DNA of 64,000 bases. It comes from a virus. A program made the position numbers and the translations under genes. Below the pieces are notes generated by a model. It searched no databases. It was not told where the DNA came from and was given only the letters and a program-made list of their open reading frames with translations. The stretch is taken from positions 1-64,000 of the IMG/VR virus record IMGVR_UViG_3300025087_000037. One strand, written 5' to 3'. Numbering within the stretch: the first letter of the stretch is position 1; each line of letters starts with the position of its first letter. Below are positions 34,151 through 41,671 of this stretch, piece after piece.

Positions 34151-34264
34151 TCAACGGAAAAACAAACTAATAATTCCATCTAAAATATCTGGTTCTTTTA
34201 TGAGAAGAATGAAACAGAAAAACGAAATCCAAGATATAGTTCTAAAAAATAAATATTTTGTCAT
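34151..34264 (-). CDS. Tiny membrane protein (37 residues)
   Basis: ATG at 34264 has AAGGAT upstream. The product reads MTKYLFFRTISWISFFCFIL then LIKEPDILDGIISLFFR, one hydrophobic helix with a short tail. It lies between the coiled-coil genes and the AAA gene, which is itself membrane-anchored. Function unknown. Confidence 0.5.
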   Translation of the reverse strand: MTKYLFFRTISWISFFCFILLIKEPDILDGIISLFFR

Positions 34265-34310
34265 TTTAATCCTTTCTATGGATTTATCTCATTCTTTATA
34301 ATTTTTAGAC

Positions 34311-34976
34311 TTAAAACATTCTTTCAAATTCTTCATAACTTTTATCAAATAATAAAAAACATGCTTTATCAATTTCGGAAATATTTTTATCAAAACGAGG
34401 AATTGAAGGAAGGATCTTATTTTCTTCTAAATTTTTAAAATCTATTAAATTATTCAAAAACTTTTTTCTAATGCTATCCAATAAAATATCAAAACAAATT
34501 TTTGTTATTTTAGTTCCAAGAATTACTAACAAGTCTTCAAAATCTTGAGTATTTTTCTCTATTTTATTTAAGGACGCTTCAATATTTTTCTTATATTCGT
34601 CCAATGCTTTATCAAAAATAATACTTTCATTTTCATCAATTTTATAATCTAATTCTTTTACAACGTTTTTAGCAAATTCTAACCATCCACCATTTATACG
34701 TTTTTGTTTATGTAATTTTATTTGTTTATCTTCAATATCATTATACTTTTGGAAAATTGCACAAAATTCTTCAATTGTTCTCCTTAGAGAATCTCTCATT
34801 GACAGTGATGCAAATTTATTTCCATAAATAAATTGAATTTTTTTGATTGAAAATTCACAATTAAACTTATCTAATTCTGAATCTGTTATATTTAAGGAAT
34901 CAAAAAAAGAACTTATATCTATTTCAATAAAATGACTCGTAAAAAATTTTGAGATAGAATCCGAAAATAATTTCAT
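34311..34976 (-). CDS. Helical protein, paralogue of the 35988-36824 product
   Basis: The 221-residue helical product shares two segments with the 278-residue protein two genes upstream. One is an N-terminal FF-x-S...KFN-x-(E/D)FSI...I pattern; the other is a LLVILGTKITKICFDILL segment matching LLNILGANISNLCYKLLL. It overlaps the TelA-like gene (ATGA). Its role is unknown; duplication suggests hetero-oligomer partners in the signalling complex. Confidence 0.65.
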   Translation of the reverse strand: MKLFSDSISKFFTSHFIEIDISSFFDSLNITDSELDKFNCEFSIKKIQFIYGNKFASLSMRDSLRRTIEEFCAIFQKYNDIEDKQIKLHKQKRINGGWLEFAKNVVKELDYKIDENESIIFDKALDEYKKNIEASLNKIEKNTQDFEDLLVILGTKITKICFDILLDSIRKKFLNNLIDFKNLEENKILPSIPRFDKNISEIDKACFLLFDKSYEEFERMF

Positions 34977-35971
34977 TCAATAAATCTTGTATCAGATGTG
35001 CTTCCCATTAATTTAGGTAATTCTTTTCTTAACCGAGCATCTTCCGCAATAACTTTATTTGCGGTTTCGATACATTTTGCTCTTCCGTTTTCGACAGCAG
35101 CTTTTACCCCTTCCAGAAGTTTTATTGTGGATATTGAAACTTGTCCAATTGTTTCAGGAAATATATCCGGAGACGATACCATTTCAGTGACTCTTTTTGT
35201 ATCCGATGCGATTGTTTGGCTGCATTGAACGACAAGAGAATTTAATCCATTTCTAACCGAAGTGACTTTCTCACTTGTTAAAGCGTTTCCTAATTGCATG
35301 ATATATGTGGATAATTCGGTTTTAATTAGAACATTTAATTGAGGATAGGTATTTTCGATAAAATCTAAGAGAAGTTCAATTTCTGTTATTTGCCCTCCTA
35401 GATGAATAATATTATTTTTAAAAATAAAAAGAAATGAATCAATATTTACAAGAGTTTTCTTCAACTTATCTAACATTTTTGAATTATCATTTATATTATT
35501 TTCAATATTATCTGATTTATTATTTTGGACGTTTTCAATTTCTTTTGATATATCTTTTCTTAAAATATTCAATTCTGAAACTATCTGTTCTGCTTTTGAC
35601 CCATAACTATAACAAGTTTCCATTTTAGCTTTAAGTTTGATAGCGTCTTCATCAAATGATTTTTTGATATCTTCCAAAACATCGCTGACCATTTTTCTAT
35701 CAGTTATTTTTGAAACAATGGAACGTTTTGTTTTTTGATAAAATTTATCTATAAATGAAGGAAGAAATTTCGTTTTTTGATCCTTGAGGTTTTCAATGCA
35801 GGAATTCATTCTTTCTATTGTATTTTTCATGTCTTCTAAATCAGCCATATTTGTATTGGCTAAAATTCCATCACTAATTTTTGTCGCCTCTTGAAAAATT
35901 ACAGAAATTCTTTCTTTGACTGAAGTATATGCATCGTTGGGGCGAACATAAGAAAAAAGCTGACCCGGCAT
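34973..35971 (-). CDS. Long coiled-coil protein, weakly TelA-like
   Basis: The 332-residue product is helical almost throughout. The C-terminal part (SISTIKLLEGVKAAVENGRAK followed by CIETANKVIAEDARLRKELPKL) recalls the late repeat of TelA/KlaA toxic-anion-resistance proteins; I rate this as weak. TelA proteins occur with VWA and kinase genes in tellurite-resistance-type neighbourhoods, which fits the genes downstream. It is flanked by two paralogous helical proteins. Confidence 0.6.
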   Translation of the reverse strand: MPGQLFSYVRPNDAYTSVKERISVIFQEATKISDGILANTNMADLEDMKNTIERMNSCIENLKDQKTKFLPSFIDKFYQKTKRSIVSKITDRKMVSDVLEDIKKSFDEDAIKLKAKMETCYSYGSKAEQIVSELNILRKDISKEIENVQNNKSDNIENNINDNSKMLDKLKKTLVNIDSFLFIFKNNIIHLGGQITEIELLLDFIENTYPQLNVLIKTELSTYIMQLGNALTSEKVTSVRNGLNSLVVQCSQTIASDTKRVTEMVSSPDIFPETIGQVSISTIKLLEGVKAAVENGRAKCIETANKVIAEDARLRKELPKLMGSTSDTRFIE

Positions 35972-35987
35972 GTTTAGTTTCTCTTTC

Positions 35988-36824
35988 TTATGAGATATTC
36001 AGTATTTCTAATTCATCTTTTCCTGCATGCCAAGAACAACATTCAGGAAAATCTACAATAAATTCTCCATCAGATGAACGTTCTTTAATATATCCAATGC
36101 TTTCTGGTGTGACACTTCCCCAACTGTATCTTGGGGTAATTCCTTTTTTGACTTTTACGGCTGTTCCTTTATCTAAATAAAATCCTAAACATTGAAAACA
36201 ATGTTCTATAAATCCATCTGAATAATATTTTGTATTTACATAAATTTTTTCTCCATCTTTGAACTTAATTAATATATCCATATGTAATTGACCTAAAAAA
36301 TGCAATAATAATTTATAACACAGATTTGAAATATTAGCCCCTAAAATGTTTAATAAGTTTTTTGTTTCTTTTATGTTTTCAGATAATTTATCAACAATAA
36401 TACCATAATTATTTTCAACATCTAAATAAGATTTTTGAAATAATTTTTTATCATCTTTTTCTTTTTCATTAATCATATCTGAGCCGATTAATATTTCTAA
36501 TTTTTCTGTCATGTCATTGATTACTTTTAAAGTAATTTTTGTTTTTCCTATATATTCACATAAATCATCTTGTTCTTTTTGTAGTTTTGTAAATGTTGAA
36601 TATATCCTTAAAAACTCATTGCAACTTTTTAAAATATCTGTTTTATAAATTTCACCTTGATATTTTTTCTGACTTAACAATTGTTTTATTTGCTCTATTG
36701 AAAAATCTGAATTAAATTTTTTTATAGTATCCGTATCAATTGATTTGAAAAAATCTAATGATTCTCCATCTAATTTATTTTTCTTTTTAAATATTTTCTT
36801 ATAAAAAGGTGTGTTAACTGACAT
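35988..36824 (-). CDS. Helical protein with C-terminal beta domain
   Basis: The 278-residue product has a helical part (1-190) paralogous to the 34311-34976 product. Its C-terminal domain of about 80 residues contains ITPRYSWGSVTPESIGYIKE and GEFIVDFPECCSWHAGKDELEI, a pattern like MIB/HERC2 or Mind-bomb-type beta domains. It is the first large gene of the signalling block. Its ATG overlaps the end of the preceding small gene. Confidence 0.65.
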   Translation of the reverse strand: MSVNTPFYKKIFKKKNKLDGESLDFFKSIDTDTIKKFNSDFSIEQIKQLLSQKKYQGEIYKTDILKSCNEFLRIYSTFTKLQKEQDDLCEYIGKTKITLKVINDMTEKLEILIGSDMINEKEKDDKKLFQKSYLDVENNYGIIVDKLSENIKETKNLLNILGANISNLCYKLLLHFLGQLHMDILIKFKDGEKIYVNTKYYSDGFIEHCFQCLGFYLDKGTAVKVKKGITPRYSWGSVTPESIGYIKERSSDGEFIVDFPECCSWHAGKDELEILNIS

Positions 36825-36978
36825 TTGAAAATTTAATCAACACACTTTCTTTTAATTTCATTATATCTTTTTTGACAAATAAACAATAATAATCACAAAT
36901 CCTTATTAAAATACATTGTTTACAGTTTAAAAATTTTTTTCCATAATAATGAAAAATCATAGGATTTAAGTCAAACAT
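36814..36978 (-). CDS. Small cysteine-motif protein (54 residues)
   Basis: ATG at 36978 opens a 54-residue frame containing CKQCILIRICDYYC, a C-x2-C-x5-C-x3-C motif also present at 39083-39490 and 40453-40779. It overlaps the next start by 11 bases. No clear ribosome-binding site is seen; the shared motif is the main support. Confidence 0.5.
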   Translation of the reverse strand: MFDLNPMIFHYYGKKFLNCKQCILIRICDYYCLFVKKDIMKLKESVLIKFSNVS

Positions 36979-36993
36979 AATAAATTTGGGCGA

Positions 36994-37341
36994 TTAATCT
37001 TTTTCAACTTTATATCCTTCTTTAGGAATATTATATGTTTGATATTTTATAATTTTTGTCATTCCACAATGTTCACAAGTTGATGTCTCAACTTCTTCTT
37101 TTATTTCTAATTCAACATAATTATATCCGTGTCCTGTTTCTGGATCATTTCCGTTTGTTAAATCCACTGAATTCCACCAGACCATTTCTTCATCACAAAT
37201 TGGACACTTCCATTTCTCTTGTAAAGGAATTTCATCATCCACCCAAGAATAATTTCCAGTTGGATTTTTTGGATCAAAAGAGTCAAATGAAAATTGATGA
37301 CCATTTTTACAAAGTATTTGATCATAACCTTCATAGGACAT
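36994..37341 (-). CDS. Zinc-ribbon protein
   Basis: The 115-residue acidic product has three cysteine groups: an N-terminal CKNGH, a central CPICDEEMVWW and a late CEHCGMTK, enough for at least one zinc site. GAAAGGAAA precedes the ATG at 37341. The family is unknown; it adjoins tRNA-Pro. Confidence 0.6.
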   Translation of the reverse strand: MSYEGYDQILCKNGHQFSFDSFDPKNPTGNYSWVDDEIPLQEKWKCPICDEEMVWWNSVDLTNGNDPETGHGYNYVELEIKEEVETSTCEHCGMTKIIKYQTYNIPKEGYKVEKD

Positions 37342-37404
37342 ATTTGGCGTTTCCTTTCAGAGTTTTTGAGTTCAATTAATATTTTTATTTTAAGATGAAA
37401 AGGT

Positions 37405-37481
37405 TGGTCAGGGCGAGAGGATTTGAACCTCCGACATCCAGCTCCCAAAGCTGGCGCGCTACCAGACTGCGCTACGCCCTG
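37405..37481 (-). tRNA. tRNA-Pro (TGG)
   Basis: Acceptor CAGGGCG/CGCCCTG with ACCA encoded, anticodon stem CCAGC/GCTGG with loop TTTGGGA giving TGG, T-arm GGAGG-TTCAAAT-CCTCT. Confidence 0.95.
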
Positions 37482-37489
37482 ACTTGAAA

Positions 37490-37789
37490 CTATTTACTTA
37501 GAGACTTTATTTTCGATTCTTTCCATTCAAAAAGTTTTTCACCACTTTCACTTTGAAGACAGAAGAAATACATTGGGCCGTTAGACCATGGAGTACATTG
37601 AACTATTTCTTTTATAATTATGCCAGTTTTTGTTTTATATTGTTTTAGACATGGACACCATCCCATATCATTCTCAGTTGGTTGATTATAAATTGTTCCT
37701 ATTGGGGTTCCTTTTTTATCTAAATTACAGTTTGTTTTTAACCATTCCTTTGCTTTTTTAGTCAACCCAACTTCCTGGTATGATCTCAT
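37490..37789 (-). CDS. Hypothetical protein
   Basis: The 99-residue product has a possible metal-binding WCPCLKQYK and a strand-rich C-terminal half. AAGGAG lies upstream of ATG 37789. The family is not recognised. Confidence 0.6.
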   Translation of the reverse strand: MRSYQEVGLTKKAKEWLKTNCNLDKKGTPIGTIYNQPTENDMGWCPCLKQYKTKTGIIIKEIVQCTPWSNGPMYFFCLQSESGEKLFEWKESKIKSLSK

Positions 37790-37873
37790 GAAACTCCTTG
37801 GAGAGGGATTGGATTGAATGGATTGATTGTGAGATTAGAAATTTACAAAGATGACATGAAAATTAAAAATATT

Positions 37874-38169
37874 TGGCGCGCTCGGAAAGATTCGAACTTT
37901 CGACCTACAGCTTCATACCACTACGGCTTTCACCGCCAATTAGAAATTGTTTGTGGTCTGGACTTTGCCTTTACCATGCGCAAATATTGCGTTTAGGTAC
38001 CCCCCGTCAAGTCTCTACACCTTCCCAAAAATCTTGGGCTTGGCTCGGCGTTACCATCGACTTTACGTTAAGGATTCACCGAGTTTGAGGGAATTCGACA
38101 TTGAGTTTCCTCAATGAAGTCCAATAGTTACATAGAAGGCTGTTGCTCTATCCGCTGAGCTACGAGCGC
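37874..38169 (-). tRNA. tRNA-Arg (TCT) split by a group I intron
   Basis: The 5' exon (38134-38169) begins GCGCTCGTAGCTCAGCGGAT and ends ...ACAGCCTTCT. The 3' exon (37874-37913) is AAGCTGT...TTCGAATCTTTCCGAGCGCGCCA. Joined they make a 76-base tRNA with acceptor GCGCTCG/CGAGCGC, discriminator G, encoded CCA, and anticodon stem ACAGC/GCTGT with loop CTTCTAA giving TCT. The interruption falls directly after the third anticodon base. Confidence 0.9.
37914..38133 (-). ncRNA. Group I self-splicing intron (220 bases)
   Basis: The insert follows a U-ending 5' exon and ends with G, as group I chemistry requires. Recognisable core segments in order are ACTCGGTGAATCC (P-like), TAACGCCGAGCCAAGCC (Q-like), GTGTAGAGACTTGACGG (R-like) and AAGGCAAAGTCCAGACCAC (S-like). 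A P2-like hairpin CATTGAG-GAAA-CTCAATG sits near the 5' end. No endonuclease frame is present. The small plus-strand frames over it are shadows. Confidence 0.85.
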
Positions 38170-38210
38170 GTGATTTATTCTTTATTTTATCACTTTAATA
38201 ATTTTCTCTC

Positions 38211-38558
38211 CTAAGAAATTAATTCTTGTTCAATTTCTCTGACCAATCTCAAAAGATTATTTTTTCGGGTAATAGAAGTATTATATTCCCACAATATACC
38301 TCTAGTGCTTACTAATGCATGAATTGTCGCTAATTCATCATTTGAGGTAAAAGTCCAAATCCAATTTCGATGAGAATAATTTTTTGTCGTATATTGTTTT
38401 CCAAATTTGTTTTTAAAATATTCTTTATTTTTTAAATCTTTTACCCTCTCATGATATTTTTTAATGAAATCGATGTTATTATAGAAAAAACATTCTCTTA
38501 AAACATTACTTAAGGGATCGGTATTATTCTCATCATATGTAACTAAGTTGATTTTCAT
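38211..38558 (-). CDS. Hypothetical protein
   Basis: The 115-residue product begins MKINLVTYDENNTDPLSNVL. ATG 38558 has AAAGGAAA upstream and is preferred to the longer frame from 38594, which overlaps the preceding gene. It contains SHRNWIWTFTSNDELATIHALVS; the family is unknown. Confidence 0.6.
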   Translation of the reverse strand: MKINLVTYDENNTDPLSNVLRECFFYNNIDFIKKYHERVKDLKNKEYFKNKFGKQYTTKNYSHRNWIWTFTSNDELATIHALVSTRGILWEYNTSITRKNNLLRLVREIEQELIS

Positions 38559-38572
38559 ATAATATTTTCCTT

Positions 38573-39043
38573 TCAAAGCGGATTTAAAAAACATAAATAT
38601 TTTTTATCTTGTTCTTTCGGAATTTCAAAAGTTTTATCTTCATCTAAATAAAATGTCTCAGTTAATCCCACTGTAAATAAAAGACAATCTTTTGTTCTAG
38701 TACATGTTTTTATATATCCGTTTCTAAATTTATTAGCCAACCCATAAGATTCTGAACAAAAAATAATTTTTCGACCTTGTATCGATTTTCCCATATCCAA
38801 TTCTTTTAGGACATCTGGATGGATATTATCAAAATGATAATGCCACGGAACCCATTTAATAATAACTAAATCTAAAAGAGGTAACATGTATTGATAATTT
38901 CCATTAAGAGGGAAACAAAAAATTAACCCTTGTTCTTTTAATCTTTTTCCCACTTTTGAACATAAAGGACAAAATAATGTTTCACTCGCAGCTTCTTTTA
39001 TAAATTCTTGTCTACAAGATGCACAATATATTTTTTCTTCCAT
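38573..39043 (-). CDS. Zinc-ribbon protein
   Basis: The 156-residue product has an N-terminal ribbon (CASC...CPLC, within residues 7-28), then a globular domain with WVPWHYHFDNIHPD and further cysteines. The zinc site suggests nucleic-acid or protein contacts. Family unknown. Confidence 0.6.
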   Translation of the reverse strand: MEEKIYCASCRQEFIKEAASETLFCPLCSKVGKRLKEQGLIFCFPLNGNYQYMLPLLDLVIIKWVPWHYHFDNIHPDVLKELDMGKSIQGRKIIFCSESYGLANKFRNGYIKTCTRTKDCLLFTVGLTETFYLDEDKTFEIPKEQDKKYLCFLNPL

Positions 39044-39082
39044 TTATTTTGACCCCAGAATTTTAGAAGAAGGATTTAATTT

Positions 39083-39490
39083 TTATTTTAGTTCTATGTA
39101 TTTTTTCCAGTCACTATTATATATTTGAAAAAGTGGTCTCTTACGTATAGTAATTAATTTATCTTTTAAAAATTTATTATATTCAATTGGAAGCAATTTA
39201 TAAACATAAAATGTTGATAAAAATAAATCAAAAAATAAATATGCATTATTTATATTTAAAACAAGTCGTTGATCATTTTTATTAAGATGATAAATGATTT
39301 TACATTTTTTACAAATCATTGTTAAAAGGCTAGTATCATAGTCATCTATAATCTCTAAAAATTGATTTGGACAAAATATACATTTTATCTCTGAAAAATG
39401 AGATGAAATATTAGCTTTTAAAAAATTTTTAGTATTGATACATAAATTATCACAAGAAGGATTTAAAATACATGACGGGCAAGGAAACAT
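39083..39490 (-). CDS. Cysteine-motif protein
   Basis: The 135-residue product starts MFPCPSCILNPSCDNLC, the C-x2-C-x5-C-x3-C motif. A second pair of ribbons follows in the middle (CIFC...CKKCK). At least two zinc or cluster sites are likely. GGAAAAG precedes ATG 39490. Function unknown. Confidence 0.6.
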   Translation of the reverse strand: MFPCPSCILNPSCDNLCINTKNFLKANISSHFSEIKCIFCPNQFLEIIDDYDTSLLTMICKKCKIIYHLNKNDQRLVLNINNAYLFFDLFLSTFYVYKLLPIEYNKFLKDKLITIRKRPLFQIYNSDWKKYIELK

Positions 39491-39544
39491 ATTCTTTTCC
39501 TTTCTTTAAAATATTTTAAAAAATTAATAATTTTCTTTATGTGA

Positions 39545-39595
39545 ACTTCTGGACAGCTGAAGCCGCCAGTCTTCTTCAGACTACAGCTCAATAAA
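39545..39595 (-). other. Structured intergenic RNA element or terminator
   Basis: On the minus strand AGCTG...CAGCT encloses AGTCT-GAAG-AGACT-like and GAAG/CTTC pairings immediately after a gene stop. It may be a terminator or a small structured element; there is no clear U-run. Confidence 0.4.
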
Positions 39596-39599
39596 AATT

Positions 39600-39929
39600 T
39601 TAATGTACTGGTTTTTTAGTTTCAACAAAAGGACAAAATTCTTTCATTTCACGATCCCCACAAAATTCTATATCGTTAATAATCTCAGAAATATCAAAAT
39701 AACCTTTTTTAAATTGTTCAGAAAAAGTTTTAAAACATTTTTTAGTATCATGCTTTACGTCAAAACAAAAAGCAATTTCTCCACTAACATCCTGTTGCCA
39801 ATTATCATCTGAATAAATTAATGTAAATCCTATTAAAGGATCAATTTCGGCTATAATGCAGGTTTCTATTAAAATATCTTTACTTTGAATCTTGATAACT
39901 TTCCCCTTTAATTCTTTTAAGTCTTCCAT
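39600..39929 (-). CDS. Hypothetical protein
   Basis: The 109-residue product starts MEDLKELKGKVIKIQSKDIL, with AAGGGA 5 bases upstream of ATG 39929. The longer frame enters the adjacent tRNA and is rejected. The strand-rich N-terminal half looks like a small beta barrel; family unknown. Confidence 0.6.
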   Translation of the reverse strand: MEDLKELKGKVIKIQSKDILIETCIIAEIDPLIGFTLIYSDDNWQQDVSGEIAFCFDVKHDTKKCFKTFSEQFKKGYFDISEIINDIEFCGDREMKEFCPFVETKKPVH

Positions 39930-39950
39930 AAGAATCCCTTCTTTTTGAAA

Positions 39951-40026
39951 TGGTGGGCCCACCTGGGTTCGAACCAGGGACCGACCGGTTATGAGCCGGT
40001 GGCTCTACCATCTGAGCTATGGGCCC
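39951..40026 (-). tRNA. tRNA with CAT anticodon (Met or Ile2)
   Basis: Acceptor GGGCCCA/TGGGCCC with ACCA encoded, anticodon stem ACCGG/CCGGT with loop CTCATAA, T-arm CCTGG-TTCGAAC-CCAGG. The sequence resembles both elongator Met and lysidine-type Ile2 tRNAs, and I cannot decide between them. Confidence 0.92.
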
Positions 40027-40041
40027 AAAAAATAGTTTAAG

Positions 40042-40419
40042 TTATTTTTGATTTAATTTATTTTTGATTCTTATGAATAATTCTTTTTGAGTCGCTGAGT
40101 CTTTTTCACATTTTGAAATGATCGCCCCATCCACTACTAAAAACCAATGTTCATCATTTTTTAATATCGTTGCCTCAAAATCACTTTCATTTTTGATTGG
40201 GACTCTAACTTTTTTTCCGTTCAATAATTCATTAAATTTTTCAGTTGGATGATTATCTGAATAATTAATATTTTTTGAAAAATTTTCTAGCGACCTCATA
40301 CAATTTTTATAAAATGAATAAGCATTTCTAATCATTTCAGGATCATTAAGATCAATCAACATCTTAAAAAATTTTTCAACAGTAAAGTTATTGGGAATCG
40401 GTCCTTTTTCCTCTGTCAT
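40042..40419 (-). CDS. Hypothetical protein
   Basis: The 125-residue product has a helical N-terminal half and a late strand pattern RVPIKNESDFEATILKNDEHWFLVVDG. AAAGGAACG precedes ATG 40419. It follows a tRNA by 15 bases. Family unknown. Confidence 0.6.
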   Translation of the reverse strand: MTEEKGPIPNNFTVEKFFKMLIDLNDPEMIRNAYSFYKNCMRSLENFSKNINYSDNHPTEKFNELLNGKKVRVPIKNESDFEATILKNDEHWFLVVDGAIISKCEKDSATQKELFIRIKNKLNQK

Positions 40420-40452
40420 TTTTTCGTTCCTTTCGTCTCTTTAACCTTTAAT

Positions 40453-40779
40453 TCATTTTTTCCTTTTATTATAATATCTCCTATATTTTTCACAGCTCAT
40501 TACACAATCGTCTTCAAGTTCACAGCCATCACAGGGATGGTTTGTTTTAGAATTATTTTTATTCTCAATAGCAATACACTTTTCGTGTCTTAGAGTGCCT
40601 TTTTTAAAATCAAGTTCTAACCCGATCTTTCCGCCCAATTCTTCAGAAAATAATCGGCATTGATATGTTCTGCCCATATTTGAAACGACTAATTGAGGAC
40701 ATTTCACACCACATAATTCTTTATTGAAAGGATTGATTGGAACGTAGACATACTTGAGATTTTTCAGATCATCTTCCAT
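40453..40779 (-). CDS. Cysteine-rich protein with C-x2-C-x5-C-x3-C motif
   Basis: The 108-residue product has an early pair (CGVKC, then YQCRLF) and a C-terminal CDGCELEDDCVMSC motif before a basic tail. The whole recalls Fe-S or zinc proteins but no family is named. A structured leader lies upstream. GGGAGATTATC precedes ATG 40779. Confidence 0.6.
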   Translation of the reverse strand: MEDDLKNLKYVYVPINPFNKELCGVKCPQLVVSNMGRTYQCRLFSEELGGKIGLELDFKKGTLRHEKCIAIENKNNSKTNHPCDGCELEDDCVMSCEKYRRYYNKRKK

Positions 40780-41026
40780 ATGATAATCTCCCTTTTTGAA
40801 GTACCCAGGGCCCTATAGTCTGAGAGGCCGGAATGACCCTATAGAGCCCTGGGACTTGTAACTAGCCCGTTTGCCGTGGTGTTGTCGTCTGAATCGGTTT
40901 AATTCGGAGGGGAACGAGCCATGTTGGCTCCTTTCAGAAAGAGTTAAAATAATTCCTTAAAGGTCGTATATATAATTTCTCAGGGTCGATTCATCTTGAA
41001 GATTTGAATTCAAACCCTGAGAAAAA
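40780..41026 (-). ncRNA. Structured GC-richer leader or small RNA region
   Basis: This 247-base gap has no good gene over 50 codons. CCCAGGGC-C-CTATAG at 40805-40819 pairs with CTATAG-A-GCCCTGGG at 40840-40854 across about 20 bases. Further upstream on the minus strand is a GC-richer stretch and a 7-codon frame MARSPPN with AAGGAGCC before it. It could be a regulatory leader for the cysteine-rich gene or an independent RNA. Confidence 0.4.
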
Positions 41027-41227
41027 TCACTTAGTTTCAAACTCCAATCGACACTCAATTCGATTAAGCATTTTATATTCTCTTCTTTTGATTTTTAAAA
41101 TTTTTCTGGCTTTTGGCTCTTGACACCATTCTGAAATATAAAATGTTCGTCCTGTATAATTAGAGAAACATATGACTCTGGCGGATTGATTTGATATTGG
41201 TAGATTCTTTTTCTTAGCCAATATCAT
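41027..41227 (-). CDS. Small basic protein
   Basis: The 66-residue product is rich in Lys and Arg and contains VICFSNYTGRTFYISEW and a basic helix ARKILKIKRREYK. AAAGGAG lies close to ATG 41227. A nucleic-acid-binding role is possible; family unknown. Confidence 0.55.
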   Translation of the reverse strand: MILAKKKNLPISNQSARVICFSNYTGRTFYISEWCQEPKARKILKIKRREYKMLNRIECRLEFETK

Positions 41228-41234
41228 ACTCCTT

Positions 41235-41525
41235 TCATTGATTTTGATAATTGGAGATTGTGAATGAGATGCCTTTTTCCACTAGCCACAATATATCAGT
41301 GAGGAGACAATCAATTATATAATGCGGAATGATAATTAATTCGGGACCTTGATTTTTTTGAATTTCCTCGGGAGATTGTTCTCGAAAAGAAAGGTCAATT
41401 ATTTTTAAATTATCATTGAGAAATTTAGATACGGAATCAATGAGGGTTCTAAAACCAATTGATTCATAATCACTATAATCGAATCGAACCTCAACCTTTT
41501 CATCAGAAATCTTGGAAACCTTCAT
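41235..41525 (-). CDS. Hypothetical protein
   Basis: The 96-residue product has an N-terminal strand-turn-strand (KISDEKVEVRFDYSDY) and helical remainder. GGAAAGGG precedes ATG 41525. It is 7 bases from the next gene and 30 from tRNA-Tyr. Confidence 0.55.
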   Translation of the reverse strand: MKVSKISDEKVEVRFDYSDYESIGFRTLIDSVSKFLNDNLKIIDLSFREQSPEEIQKNQGPELIIIPHYIIDCLLTDILWLVEKGISFTISNYQNQ

Positions 41526-41555
41526 GGAACGACCCTTTCCATTCTTAACATATTG

Positions 41556-41644
41556 TGGTGCGGAGGGGAGGATTCGAACCTCCAGTGTTTCCTATGTGCC
41601 TGATTTACAGTCAGGTGCCTTCAACCAGTTCGGCGCACCTCCGC
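41556..41644 (-). tRNA. tRNA-Tyr (GTA)
   Basis: A class II tRNA: acceptor GCGGAGG/CCTCCGC with ACCA encoded, anticodon loop CTGTAAA between CCTGA/TCAGG giving GTA, long variable arm, T-arm GGAGG-TTCGAAT-CCTCC. Confidence 0.93.
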
Positions 41645-41671
41645 GTATTTTATCTTAAATAAATTCTTTCT

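Noticed and set aside
37814-38088. Two plus-strand frames of 60-71 codons
   Set aside because: They cover the group I intron and tRNA-Arg exons on the opposite strand and have no ribosome-binding site.
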